The position numbers and the translations under genes were made by a program. A DNA stretch of 64,000 nucleotides from assembly GCF_003315795.1 (NCBI RefSeq), contig NZ_QMEY01000002.1:434001-498000 (forward strand), written 5' to 3'. Position 1 is the first letter of the stretch; each line of letters opens with the position of its first letter. The notes beneath the pieces are model-generated. The model had not been told where the DNA came from and did no database searches. It saw only the letters and a program-made list of their open reading frames with translations. Source of the DNA: Spongiactinospora rosea. Its GTDB lineage: Bacteria > Actinomycetota > Actinomycetes > Streptosporangiales > Streptosporangiaceae. Shown piece by piece: positions 27,809 through 39,500 of this stretch.

Positions 27809-30800
27809 CGGGTGTCTCCTTCCGCGTCGGACGTCACGGCCGCCGGGAGGGCGGCCCGGATGCGGTCGGCGAGGATCTTCGCGTGCCGCTGGTCGAGTAC
27901 GGTCCAGTGGTCGCCGGGCACCGGCACTACCTGGACGCCGCGCGGGTACAGCGGCGCCAGGTGGGCGCGCAGCCGGGCGCGCAGCCCGGCGTCGGCCCTG
28001 GTCTTGAACACCACGACCGGGCACGGCGCGGGGCGCGGCACATGCCGGAGCATGGCGGTGATGTTGCGGTTGTGGACGCCCGCGTAGTCGGGGACGAGGT
28101 CGCCGACGGCCCGCCCGCCCTGGGTGACCTCGCCGATCCGGTGCACCCGGCCGCCGTCGCGGGCCAGGCCGTGCAGGTTCAGTTCGCGGCGCGGGCCGCC
28201 GAGCCCGAGCAGGGCCTGGCCCTGGAACCACAGGCCGCGCAGCAGCCAGGACGGGCGGGTGGCCACCGCACGGCCGCGCGTGTCGGGCAGGAAGCCGTCG
28301 ATGGCGAGCAGCAGTTCGACGCTCTCGCCCTGCCGGGCCAGGATCCGGGCCATCTCGTGCGCCACCATCGCGCCGAAGGACCAGCCGCCGAGCAGGTACG
28401 GCCCGTGCGGGCGCACCTTCTTGACCAGCGCCACGTGCGCGGCGGCGATGTCGGTCAGCCGGGCCGGTGAGACGCCGCCGTCGTGCAGGCCGGGGGCCTC
28501 CAGGCCGTAGACGGGGCGGTCGTCGATGAGCGCGGCGACGTGCCGGTAGCACAGCGAACTCCCGGCGGCCGGGGCGGCCAGGAAGATCGGGACGCCGTCA
28601 CCGCGTTCGGCCAGCACCATCAGGTCGGCGTGGGCCGGCTCGGCGGCGGCGGGGCGCTCGCCGACCAGTTCGGACAGCCTGCCGTACGTCGGGCGGCGGG
28701 CGAACTCCGGCATCGGCACGCTGACCCCGAACGTGTCGCGGACCCGGGCCAGCAGGTGGACGGCGGCCAGCGACTCGCCGCCCAGCGCGAAGAAGTCGTC
28801 GGACTCGCGCGCTCGGGCGACGCCCAGTTCCTCGCACCAGAGGGCGGCGAGCGGGCCGTCGGCCGTGGCCGCCGGGGTCGTCGCCTGGGGGCCGGGGGTC
28901 TCCTCGACGATCTCGGGGGGCAGCGCGGCGGCGTCCAGCCTGGCCGTGCCAGGGAGCGTGGAACGCAGCAGGGCGGGCAGCGCGGCGATCTCCGGCGGGC
29001 CGAGCCGGGGGACGCGTACGTGGTGCCAGGCGGGTGGCCCGTCCGTTTCGGGCGGGTCCAGTGCGGCGCGCGCGTGTTCGGCGGCGGCGTCGGTGCCGTC
29101 CACGCTGACGACCACCGCCTTCGACGAGTTGTCAGCCCGCAACTCGGCCCACCGCCGCCCGGCCGCCGCCAGGTCCCCGCCGGTCACCAGGTACACCAGG
29201 GCGTCGGCGTCCCCGGGGGCGGGGTGCTGCTCGGGGTGCTGCTCGGGGTGCTGCTCGGGGGCGGCGAGGATCAGGGTGTGGTCGAACCCGGGGTCGCCGG
29301 GGACGAGCGCGACGCGCGACATCCCGGACTCGCGCAGCACGCGTTCCCAGGTCGGGGCGTCGAGGTGGATGGAGTCCCGGCGCAGGTCGTCGTCGAAGGC
29401 CCACCAGCCGGGGGCCAGCCCCCACAGCAGGTGGCTCCAGCGGTCCACCTGGGTGACCTCGACCATGGCCAGCATGCCCTCGGGGCTGAGCAGCCCGCCG
29501 ATCCGGCGCAGCGCGGCGTGCACGGACGGCGCGACATGGATCACGTTGTAGGCGATCACCAGGTCGAAGCCGCCCGCGGGCAGGCCCTGGGTGAGCGGGT
29601 CGCGGGTGATGTCGTAGGTGGAGAACCGCATGCCGGTGATGCCGCGGTCGGCGGCCCGCTTGGCGGCGCGGCGCACCAGCAGCGTGCTGATGTCGGTGAA
29701 GTGGTAGTCGACGTCGTCCCGGCCGGGCCAGTCGTCGATCAGCGGCCAGGTGAAGCCGCCGTGGCCCGCGCCGATCTCCAGGATGCGCAGCGGCCCGCCG
29801 TCGCGGCGGGCGTGGATGTCGCGTACCGAGCGGCGCAGCGCGGCCAGGCAGGCGGCCCCGTCGTAGATCTCGACCTGGCAGTCGCCGAGGTGCGCGCGGA
29901 GCATGCTCTCGTCGCCGTCGGGCCACAGGACGGCGACGGGCTCGCGTTCGCCGTCGAAGACGTACGGCAGAGCGTCGGCGATCCGGTCGAGCATGCGGAC
30001 GCCGCCCGCGACCTCCGTCAGCTCGCGGCGGGCGTCCAGCGCGGCGGCGACCAGGGCGGGGGCGTCGGGGGCGACCCGGTGACCGTCCGGCCCCTCGTGC
30101 AGGAAGCCCTCCTCGGCCGCCGAGCAGATCATGAACTCCGCCATGCGCGGGATGCGGTCCCCGGGGTCGAGGCGGCGGCGCAGGTCGCCGGGGGTGAAGG
30201 TCTGCCGGGTTCCGGCGCGGGCGAGGACGAAGCGGCCCATCAGGCCGCCCGCGTACCGGTTCAGCGCGGCGATCAGGTCGGGGCGCGCGGACAGGCGGGA
30301 GTCCGCCGGACGCCAGGGCGCGTCGCTCGCGACCGCCTGGGGCACCAGCTCGGCGGGGGGCGGTCCGTCGGTGAGGCTGCCGACCACGCGGACACCGGCG
30401 CTCGCCAGGTCGGCGGCGAGGCTCCGCCCGGCGGTGGCGGCGACCAGCGCGTTCGGCGCGCTTTCCCCGGTGGGCGGGGCGAGGGGCACCGGGCGGGGCA
30501 GCAGCGCCCACCAGCGGCGGCCCCGCCAGCCGTACGTCACGCCGGGCCGGGGCAGCGGCAGGTGGGCGGGCGGGTCGCCGGGGCCGAGGTCCACCACCGC
30601 GGCCTGGACGCCGGTACGCCCGCGCGCGGCGACCCAGGCGGCCAGTTCGGCGGCGGCGGGGTGGGACGGCTCGGTACCGAGCGGGTCGGCCAGCCCGTAC
30701 CCGGCGACCACCAGCATCGCCCCGGCCGCCTGCGCGCCCTCCGCCAGCCCGTCCAGCGACGCGAAGACGTCGTGCTCCGGCATCATCGCCAGCACGGTCG

Positions 30801-33504
30801 CGACCGGCACGTCCCCGGTCAGGTGCGGCACGCCGAACATCTCGGCGAGGGCCGGATCGGACGCCGCCACGCCCGTGGTGAGGTCGAGACGGTCGCGGGT
30901 CTCCTCCCAGGCCAGGGCGGTCAGCGGGGAGCCGGTGGGGGGCGCGGTGGCCGGGCGGCGGCGGGGGCGGTCGCAGCGGAGGGGGGCGAACGGGTAGGCG
31001 GGGAGCGCGCAGCGCCGCCCCTCGGCATCCAGGAAGGCGGCGAGGCCGACCTCCGCGCCGCGTTCCCACAGACCGGCGGTGAGGCGCAGCACGTCGGCGC
31101 GTTCGGTGTCGGCCGAGCGGCCCAGAGACGCCAGGGCCGCGCGCCGCTCGTTCCACAGCGGGTGCCGCCGGGCCGCGCGGATCGTACTGCCGCCGGGCCC
31201 GAGTTCGATGAGGAGGTCCGCGTCGTCGCGGCCCAGCACCGCCGCCAGGCCCTCGGTGAGCCGGACCGTGCCGAGCAGGTGCGCCGTCCAGTACTCCGGG
31301 TCGCCCACCTGGTCGTCGCCGACCCACGTACCGGTCAGGTTGGAGACGAACGGCACGCGCGGCGGCCGGGCGGGCACCGCCGCGACGGCCTCGCGCAGCT
31401 CGCCCGCCGCCCGGTCCATCAGCGGCGAGTGGAAGGCGTGCGCGGTCTCCAGGAGCGTGCCGCCCACCCCGCGCGCCCGCCACGACTCGTGCAGCGCCTC
31501 GATCCGCCCGGCCGGGCCGGACAGCACGAGCTGATGCGGGGCATCGACGGCGACCGTGACGCCGTCCAGGCCCTCGCACAGGTCGGCATGACGGCGCGGG
31601 ATCGCCAGCATCCGCCCGTGCGGGGCGGCCCGCATCGCGCGCCCGCGCCCGTGGATGACGCTCAGCGCGTCCGGCAGGTCCCACACGCCCGCGAGCGCCG
31701 CGGCCACGTACTCGCCGACGCTGTTGCCGATCATCGCGACCGGCCGCACCCCCCACGCCCTGACCTGCGCGCCGAGGGCGTACCCGAGGGCGAACTGGGC
31801 GAGCTGCGCGAACACCGTGTCGGTCAGCGGGGCGGTGCCCGCGAACAGCGCCTTCAAATCGATGCCGTACCGGGCCGCGACCAGTTCACTGATCTCGTCG
31901 AAGGAGGTCCGGAACTCCGGCAAAAGCCGGTGCGCGGCCCGTCCCGCGCCCTGGTGCAGCACGCCCTGCCCGGGGAAGGCGAGGACCGCGCCCGGCTCCT
32001 CGGTGGCCTGCGCGCCGGTACCGTCCCGCAGCGCGGCGGCCAGCCCGGCGCGGTCCTCGGCGAGCACGGCCAGCCGGTGCGGCAGCGTACGGCGGCCCTC
32101 GGTGAGGGTGAACGCCACGTCGCCGAGCGGGTCCGCGGAGTCCGCGACCCGATCGGCGAGCGCGGTGCGCAGCCTGGTCAGGGCGTCGGGATCGGCGGCC
32201 GACACCGGGAAGATCCGTGGCCGGTCCGGCTGCGCCGCCCGCCGCACGGCGGGGGCCTCTTGCAGTACGACGTGCGCGTTGGTCCCGCCGATGCCGAACG
32301 AGCTGACCCCAGCCAGCCGCGGCCCGGCCGACTCCCACGGCTCGCGCTCCCGGCAGATCCGGAACGGCGTGGACTCCAGCCGGATCTCCGGGTTCGGCTC
32401 CCGGAAGTGGACGGTCGGCACCAGCTCGCCGTGGCTGAGCTGGAGCACGGTCTTGATCAGCCCGGCCACCCCGGCCGCCGCGCCGGTGTGCCCGATGTTG
32501 CTCTTGACCGCGCCGATCCGGCAGGTACCCGGTGCGGCGTCGCCGAAGGCGGCGGTCAGTGCGGCGATCTCGATCGGGTCGCCGACCTTGGTGCCGGTGC
32601 CGTGCGCCTCCACGTAGCCGATCTCGCCGGGCTCCACCCCGGCGTCCTGGTGGGCGAAGCGGATGACGTCGCGCTGGCCCCAGATCGACGGGGTGGTGTA
32701 GCCGGGTTTGTCCGCGCCGTCGTTGTTGACCGCCGCGCCGCGCAGTACCGCCAGGATCCGGTCGCCGTCGGCCAGCGCGTCCTCCAGCCGCCGCAGCACC
32801 ACGACGCCCACGCCGCCGCTCGGCACGGTCCCCGCCGCCGCCGCGTCGAACGGCCGGCAGTGGCCGTCCGGCGACAGGATGCCGCCCTCGGTGTAGCGGT
32901 AGCCGCCGGTCTGCGGCAGCCGCAGCGACACGCCGCCGGCGAGCGCGACGTCGCACTCGTGGCCGAGCAGCTTCAGCCGCGCCTCGTGTACCGCGACCAG
33001 CGACGTGGAACAGGCGGTCTGCAAGGTGATCGCCGGGCCGCGCAGCCCCAGCTTGTAGGCCACCCGGGTGGCCAGGAAGTCCTTCTCCCTGCCGATGATC
33101 TGGCCGGTGGGGTCGCCCGCGCCGACGTCCAGCTCCCAGCTCGCCAGGTCGCACCCGGCGAACACGCCGATCCAGCCCTTGTAGCGGTGCGGGTCGATGC
33201 CCGCGTCGTCGAGCGCGGCGGCCGAGCATTCCAGGAACACCCGCTGCTGCGGGTCGATGGTGGCGGCCTCGCCGAGGCTGTAGCCGAAGTAGCGCCGGTC
33301 GAAGGTCTCGCCGCCGGGCACGGTACCGCCCGCCGGGACCACCCGGCCGGGGCCGTCCACCCCGGCGGCGCGCAGCTCCCGGTCGGTGAACCTGCTGATG
33401 GTGTCGCGTCCGGCGCGCAGGTTCGCCCAGAACTCGGCGGTGTCGGCGGCCCCGGGGAACCGGCACGACATCCCGACGACGGCGACCGCGTTCTCGATCA
33501 TCAT
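27805..33504 (-). CDS. Type I PKS: KS-AT-(C-methyltransferase)-ACP-TE
   Basis: An 1899-residue module. KS 5-420 with Cys165 (TACSTS), His301 and His339. AT 505-830 with GNSVGE (Asn replaces the usual His, Ser595 kept) and HAFH at 689-692: malonyl-CoA. Flanks 857-1120 and 1432-1520 look like non-catalytic structural KR remnants. C-methyltransferase about 1160-1420 with SAM motif ILEIGAGHGGF at 1241. ACP Ser1578. TE 1627-1890 with GWSFG (Ser1709), Asp1736 and His1866. It would extend the acyl-Thr-Leu chain by one malonate, methylate the alpha carbon and release the beta-keto acid, as in epoxyketone assembly. The start ATG overlaps the NRPS stop as ATGA. Confidence 0.95.
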   Translation of the reverse strand: MMIENAVAVVGMSCRFPGAADTAEFWANLRAGRDTISRFTDRELRAAGVDGPGRVVPAGGTVPGGETFDRRYFGYSLGEAATIDPQQRVFLECSAAALDDAGIDPHRYKGWIGVFAGCDLASWELDVGAGDPTGQIIGREKDFLATRVAYKLGLRGPAITLQTACSTSLVAVHEARLKLLGHECDVALAGGVSLRLPQTGGYRYTEGGILSPDGHCRPFDAAAAGTVPSGGVGVVVLRRLEDALADGDRILAVLRGAAVNNDGADKPGYTTPSIWGQRDVIRFAHQDAGVEPGEIGYVEAHGTGTKVGDPIEIAALTAAFGDAAPGTCRIGAVKSNIGHTGAAAGVAGLIKTVLQLSHGELVPTVHFREPNPEIRLESTPFRICREREPWESAGPRLAGVSSFGIGGTNAHVVLQEAPAVRRAAQPDRPRIFPVSAADPDALTRLRTALADRVADSADPLGDVAFTLTEGRRTLPHRLAVLAEDRAGLAAALRDGTGAQATEEPGAVLAFPGQGVLHQGAGRAAHRLLPEFRTSFDEISELVAARYGIDLKALFAGTAPLTDTVFAQLAQFALGYALGAQVRAWGVRPVAMIGNSVGEYVAAALAGVWDLPDALSVIHGRGRAMRAAPHGRMLAIPRRHADLCEGLDGVTVAVDAPHQLVLSGPAGRIEALHESWRARGVGGTLLETAHAFHSPLMDRAAGELREAVAAVPARPPRVPFVSNLTGTWVGDDQVGDPEYWTAHLLGTVRLTEGLAAVLGRDDADLLIELGPGGSTIRAARRHPLWNERRAALASLGRSADTERADVLRLTAGLWERGAEVGLAAFLDAEGRRCALPAYPFAPLRCDRPRRRPATAPPTGSPLTALAWEETRDRLDLTTGVAASDPALAEMFGVPHLTGDVPVATVLAMMPEHDVFASLDGLAEGAQAAGAMLVVAGYGLADPLGTEPSHPAAAELAAWVAARGRTGVQAAVVDLGPGDPPAHLPLPRPGVTYGWRGRRWWALLPRPVPLAPPTGESAPNALVAATAGRSLAADLASAGVRVVGSLTDGPPPAELVPQAVASDAPWRPADSRLSARPDLIAALNRYAGGLMGRFVLARAGTRQTFTPGDLRRRLDPGDRIPRMAEFMICSAAEEGFLHEGPDGHRVAPDAPALVAAALDARRELTEVAGGVRMLDRIADALPYVFDGEREPVAVLWPDGDESMLRAHLGDCQVEIYDGAACLAALRRSVRDIHARRDGGPLRILEIGAGHGGFTWPLIDDWPGRDDVDYHFTDISTLLVRRAAKRAADRGITGMRFSTYDITRDPLTQGLPAGGFDLVIAYNVIHVAPSVHAALRRIGGLLSPEGMLAMVEVTQVDRWSHLLWGLAPGWWAFDDDLRRDSIHLDAPTWERVLRESGMSRVALVPGDPGFDHTLILAAPEQHPEQHPEQHPAPGDADALVYLVTGGDLAAAGRRWAELRADNSSKAVVVSVDGTDAAAEHARAALDPPETDGPPAWHHVRVPRLGPPEIAALPALLRSTLPGTARLDAAALPPEIVEETPGPQATTPAATADGPLAALWCEELGVARARESDDFFALGGESLAAVHLLARVRDTFGVSVPMPEFARRPTYGRLSELVGERPAAAEPAHADLMVLAERGDGVPIFLAAPAAGSSLCYRHVAALIDDRPVYGLEAPGLHDGGVSPARLTDIAAAHVALVKKVRPHGPYLLGGWSFGAMVAHEMARILARQGESVELLLAIDGFLPDTRGRAVATRPSWLLRGLWFQGQALLGLGGPRRELNLHGLARDGGRVHRIGEVTQGGRAVGDLVPDYAGVHNRNITAMLRHVPRPAPCPVVVFKTRADAGLRARLRAHLAPLYPRGVQVVPVPGDHWTVLDQRHAKILADRIRAALPAAVTSDAEGDTR
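29221..29256 (-). repeat. Three exact 12-bp tandem repeats inside the PKS
   Basis: GGGGTGCTGCTC is repeated three times with no mismatch, encoding EQHP three times at residues 1417-1428, in the linker after the methyltransferase. Exact identity implies recent slippage; copy number may vary between strains. Confidence 0.9.
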
Positions 33505-36500
33505 CGCTCTGCATCCCTCCGGGGGCGTGTGGTGCGGTACCGCCGGGCGCGCGCGGCCCGGTCGCGGATCGAACCGTCGTCGTGGTCGCGCGCCGGTGGG
33601 GCGGCCCCGGCGTACGCCTGGGCGAAGGACCGCACGGTCGGATACTGGAACAGCAGTCGCATCGAGAGCCCGGCGTCCAGCTCCTCCTGGAGCCGGGCGT
33701 GCAGCCGGGCGAGCAGCATCGAGTTGCCTCCGGCGTCGAAGAAGTTGTCCTCGACGCCGACCCGGTCCAGGTCGAGCACCGCCGCCCAGATCCGCGCGAC
33801 CCGTCGTTCCAGGTCGGTGTCCGGCTCGGCGACGGTGCCCTCGGGTTCGCGGGCGGGGGCGGGCAGCCGGTCCACGTCCACCTTGCCGTTGGGGGTGGTC
33901 GGCAGGTCGTCCAGCCACACCACGCGGTCCGGCACGAGGTGGCGCGGGACGCGTCCGGCGAGCCGGGCGAGCACGGCCCGGCCGTCGGGGTCGCTCTGGG
34001 CCGGGACCAGGTAGGCCAGCAGCCGCGTAGCGTCGCCCGTCACGAAGGCCCGCCCGACCAGCGGGTCGGCCAGCAGGTGCGCCTCGACCTCGCGCGGCTC
34101 GACCCGGTGCCCGCGTACCTTGAGCTGCCGGTCCAGCCGCCCCAGGTACGCGAGCGTGCCGTCCGGCAGCCAGCGCCCGCGGTCGCCGGTGCGGTAGATC
34201 CGCTCCCCCGTGCGCGCGTCGCGGACGAACCGCTCCTCGGTCAGCTCGGGCCGGCCCAGGTAGCCGAGGGCGACCCCGTCACCGCCGATGTGGATCTCCC
34301 CGGGCACCCCGGCCGGGCACCGGCCGCCCGATTCGTCCAGTACGTGGATCGACGCCCCGGTGATCGGGCGGCCGACGACGTTGAGCGGCCCATCGGCGGG
34401 CGGCGGGCCGGGCAGCGACGCCACGGCGACCGTGCATTCGGTGGGCCCGTAGTTGTTGCACACCTCGTAGGTCAGGTCGGCGGGCGGACGCCGGGTCAGC
34501 GGGGCCGCGCCGTACAGCATCCAGCGCAGCGCGGGCAGCGGGACCGGATCGGCCCACACCACCTCGGCCAGCGGCGTGGACAGGAAGCACACGGTGATCT
34601 CCCGTTCGGCGAGCCAGCCCGCCACGTCCGAGATCACCACCGGCCGCTCGTGCGGCACGACCCGCGCGCCCGCCGCCAGGTAGGGCCACACCTCCCACTG
34701 CGAGGCGTCGAACCCGACACTGGACAGGTGCGCGCCACGGTCATCGGGGCCGACGTCGAAGGCGTCGATGTACCAGCGCACCAGGTGGGCCAGGTTGCCG
34801 TGGCCGACCACGACACCCTTGGGGGTGCCGGTGCTGCCGGAGGTGTAGATGACGTACGCGGGCGCGGCCGGATCGGGCGTGACCGGCTCGAACGCCCCCG
34901 CGGGCCGCTCGTCCGCCGCGATGTCGAGCACCGGGACGTCCGTGCCGGGCGGGGACCCGGCGGTCAGCAGGGCGACCGCGCCGGTGTCGCGCAGCACGTA
35001 CGCGGCCCGCTCATCGGGGTGATCCGGATCGATCGGGCAGAACGCGCAGCCCGCGTACCAGGCCGCCAGCATGCCGACCACGAAGTCGGCCCCGCGCGGC
35101 GCGTGCAGGACGGCCACCGGCAGCGGGCCGCGGACCAGCGGGCGCAGCCGCCCGGCCAGCGCCCGCGCCCGTTCGTCCAGCTCACGGTAGGTGAGCGAGC
35201 CAATGACCGGGGCGTCCGGGCGGCGGGCGATCTGTTCGGCGAGCAGCGCGGGCACGGTGGTCGGCGGCGCGGGGCGCGGCCCGTGCTCGAACATGCCGAG
35301 CCGGGCCCGCTCGGGCGCGTCCAGCAGGACCGACGCGGAAAGCGGCCGGTCCAGGTCTTCGGTGAACCGCCTGACCAGCCGCCCGACCAGCCCCGCCAGG
35401 GTGGCGGCGTCGGCCGCCGCCACCTGGTCGCCCCGGTAGGCGACCCGGCCGGTGAAGTGGCCGCCCTCCTGCCGGAAGTGCACGGTCAGCGGGAACTTGG
35501 CGGACACCGCCGCGTCCTCGTGGCCGGTGTCCAGCTCCAGCCGGGCCGCGCCCAGCCGGACCGGCGGCTGCCCGGTCTCCACCGACAGCATGGCGTCCAC
35601 GTACGGCGTGCGTCCGGGCAGCCGGGGCGGGTTGAGCCGGTCCACCACCGCCTCGAACGGCACGGCGGCGTGCTCGTGCGCGTCCAGCAGGGCGTCCCGC
35701 ACGGCGGTGAGCAGCCCGCCGAGCGTGGTGTCCGCCGTCCGCCGCGACCGCACGACGGCGGTGTTCAGCAGCGGACCCACCAGGTCGGCGAACTCCTCGC
35801 GGTCCCGGTTGGCCATCGGGGTGCCGAAGGTGACGTCCGGACGGCCGGTCCAGGCGTGCAGGGCGGCGGCGAGCGCGGCGGCCAGCACCTGGAAGGGCGT
35901 CACCGCCCGCGTCGCGGCCAGGTCGCGCAGCCGGTCGGCGAGCCGGGGCGGCAGCTCGACCGGGACCGTGCCGTGCGGGGCGGGCGCGACGGGCGTGGCC
36001 AGGTCCAGGTACGCCGGAGCGCCGTCGAGCACCCGCGCCCAGTGCCCGAGCCCGGCCGCGTCGTCCCTGGCGGCGGCCTCGGCGGCGACGAAGTCGCGGT
36101 ACCGGGCGGCGGGCGGCGCCTGCCGGACCGTGTCGGGCTCGATCCTCTCCAGCGGGCGGTCCAGCAGGTCGCCGAACGCGTCGAGGGTCCGGCCGAGCGC
36201 GCCCGCCAGCCACTCGGCCTCCGTGCGCCGGTAGCGGTCGCCGCGGTAGGACAGCACGGCCGCAAGCCGGTCGCCCCGGTCGGTGACGGTGAAGGTCAGC
36301 CCGAACTTCTGCTCGTGCCGCCAGATCCAGTCCATCGGCTCGGCGGTCGTCTTCAGCCCGCCGATCGCGGGCCATTCGGCGGGAACGGTGTTCAGGTTGA
36401 GGGTGACGTCCAGGTACGGGGTCCAGCCGGGCCTGCGCGGCGGGTTGAGCCGTTCGACCACCGCCTCGAACGGCACGTCGTGGTGGGCCACCGCGTCGAG

Positions 36501-39500
36501 TACGGCGTCGCGGGTCCGCAGCAGGAGCTGACCCAGGGTGTCGGAGGGCAGCGCCCGGGAGACCAGCACGACGGAGTTGAGGCACGGCCCCACCACGGAC
36601 CGGGCGCGCGGGTCGTCGCGCAGCGCGACCGGGGTGCCGACGGTCAGCTCGGAGCGGCCGGTACGGCGGTGCAGCGTCGCCGCCAGCGCCGCCGCGAAGA
36701 TCATGAACCGGCTCGCGCCGCGCGCCCGCTGCAACGCGCGCAGCCGGTCCGCCAGGTCGGGGCGCAGCGGGACGGTCACCGCGCCGTGCGGCTCGGCCGG
36801 GACCGGCGGCGCGACGTCCGGGTACGGCGGCGCGCCCGCCAGCGCCCCCGCCCAGTACGCGAGCCCCGCACCCTCCCGCCCGGCGGCGAGCCGGGCCACC
36901 ACGTCGTCGTACCGCGCGGGCGGCCCGGCCGGGGGGCGGCCGTCGTAGCAGGCGGCGAGATCGCGCAGGAACGGCGGCGCGGACTGCCCGTCCCACACCA
37001 GGTGGTGGACGCACAGGAAGAGCAACTGCTCATCGCCGGGCAGGTCGAGCAGCAGGACCCGCAGCGGCCGGCCGGAGGACGGCGTAAACGGTGTCCGCAC
37101 GGCCTCCTCGCGCAGCCGGTCGGCCTCCGCTTCGCCGTTCGGCAGGGCGCGCAGGTCGTGGTACTCCACCGCCGGACGCCACGGCTCCCCGGCCGCCCGC
37201 CACAGCCGCCCGTCCCGCTCGGCGAAGCGCGTGCGCAGGATCTCGTGGCGGGCGATCACCTGGGCCAGCGCGCCGGCGAGCCGGTCGCGGTCCAGCCGCC
37301 CGGAGATCCGCCAGGTGTGCGGTACGTGGTAGACGGCGGTGTCCGGCTCAAGGCGTTCGGCGAACCAGATGCGCTCCTGGAAGCCGGAGGCGGGCAGCCA
37401 GTCCGCGTCGGGGATCACCTCGTCGGGGGCTTGGGGGGCGGCGAGCCCGCGTTCGATCGCGGCGGCGAAGTCGCCCAGCCGGGGCGACTCGAACAGCGTG
37501 CGCAGCGGCACCTTGATCCCGAAGGCGGCCCGCATCCGGGCCAGCATGCGCGCGCCGAGCAGCGAGTGCCCGCCGAGGTCGAAGAAGGAGGCGTCCGGGC
37601 CGGGGGCCGGTACGCCGAGCAGGTCGGCCCACACGTCCGCGACCCGGCGCAGGGTGTCGCCCGCGATCGGCGCGGCCGGGGCCGGTGGCGCGGGGTTCTC
37701 CGGGGAGTCGTGGCAGTGGCGCAGGTCGCGCAGGAACACCGGAGTGGACCCCTCGTCCCACACCAGGTGGTGCAGGCGCAGGATCAGCAGGTGCTCGCCG
37801 TCGCCGAGGTCGGCGAGCGCGGCCTTGAGCGGACGCCCGGAGCCCGGGTCCATGCCGTCGGCGACGATCGCGCGGACCCGGCGCTCCCGGGCGGCGGCGG
37901 TGAGGCCGCGCAGGTCATGGCGTTCGATCTCGGGGTGCCAGCCCTGGCCGACCACCTGCCACAGTTCGCCGTCGCGCTCGGCGAACCGGGTGCGCAGCAC
38001 CTCGTGGCGGGCGATCACCCGGGCCAGCGCGTCGGCGAGCCGGACGGGGTCCAGGTCGCCGCGCACCCGCAGCACGATGGGGACCTGGTACAGCCCCTCG
38101 TCGGGGGCGACCCGCTCGGCCAGCCAGATCTGCCGCTGGATGCCGGACGGCGGCACCCACTCGCCGTCGTCCTCCTCGGGGTCGTCGGCGCGGTACTCGT
38201 CCAGGGCGCGGGCGAAATCGCCGAGCCTGGGGCGTTCGAAGAGCACGCGCAGCGGCAGTTCGACGCCCATGCGCTCACGGACCGCGCCGATGACCCGCGT
38301 GGCGTGCAGGGAGTGGCCGCCGAGGTCGAAGAAGGAGTCGCCGGGGCCGGGTTCGGGTACACCGAGCAGGTCGGCCCACAGCCGGGCGACCTCGCCCGCG
38401 GTGCCCTCGGCGGTGTCGGCGGTGCCGGTGGTGTCGCCGGTCGCGGCGAGCGGGGTGGCGGTCGCGCGCAGGGCGGCGCGGTCCAGCTTGCCGTTGACGG
38501 TCAGCGGAAACGCGGCGACCTCGTGGAACGCCGCCGGGACCATGTAACCGGGCAGCGCCGCGCGGACGTGTTCGCGCAGCTCGGCCGCGCCGATCCGCTC
38601 CCCGGCCGGACGGACGTACGCGACCAGGCGGTCCCCCTCCAGCAGCACCGCCGCCCCGGCCACGCCGGGGTGCTCGCGCAGGCAGGACTCGATCTCGCCG
38701 GTCTCGATCCGGTGGCCGCGTACCTTGACCTGGCCGTCGGCCCGGCCCAGGGCCTCCAGCGCGCCGTCCGGGAGCCACCGGGCCAGGTCGCCGCTGCGGT
38801 ACAGCAGGCCGGGGCCGAACGGGTTGGGCACGAACCGCTCGGCGGTCAGCTCCGGCCGGTTCACGTACCCCGGCGACACGCCGAGACCGCCGACGCAGAT
38901 CTCCCCCACCGCCCCGGCGGGCAGCAGCCGCAGCCGGTCGTCGAGCAGGTAGACGGTGGTGGTCGGGATGGGACGGCCGATATTACTGCGGTCGTCCGCG
39001 ATGTCCTGTTCGGTGATCCGGTGGACGGTGACGTGAACCGTGGTCTCGGTGATCCCGTACATGTTGACCAGTTCCACCCCGGGGTGGCGGCGGGCGAAGC
39101 CGGCGAGCGCGCGCGGGCGCAGCCGCTCGCCGCCGAAGATCACGTACCGGAGGTGGTCCAGCCGCGCCTCGGGGGCGACGGCCAGCAGGTGGGCGAACGC
39201 GCTGGGGGTCTGGTTGAGCACGGTGACGCGCTCGGCGCGCAGCAGCGCGAGGTACTGCTCGGTGTCCCTGGCCTGCTCGGCCCCGACGATCACCAGCCTG
39301 CCGCCGTACGCGAGGCAGCCGAACAGCTCCCAGACCGAGAAGTCGAACGCGTAGGAGTGGAACAGGGTCCACACGTCGTCCGGGCCGAACGCGAACGGCG
39401 GGCGGTCGTTGACGATCAGCCGGACCACGTTGCGATGCGTGATCAGCACGCCCTTCGGGCGTCCGGTGGTGCCGGAGGTGTAGATGCAGTAGGCGGGGGC

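Noticed and set aside
27805-33918. Longer N terminus for the KS-AT-CMT-ACP-TE protein (138 extra codons)
   Set aside because: The extension overlaps the PCP-encoding end of the NRPS in another frame and is Pro/Arg-rich; the ATGA overlap at 33504 gives a normal KS start.
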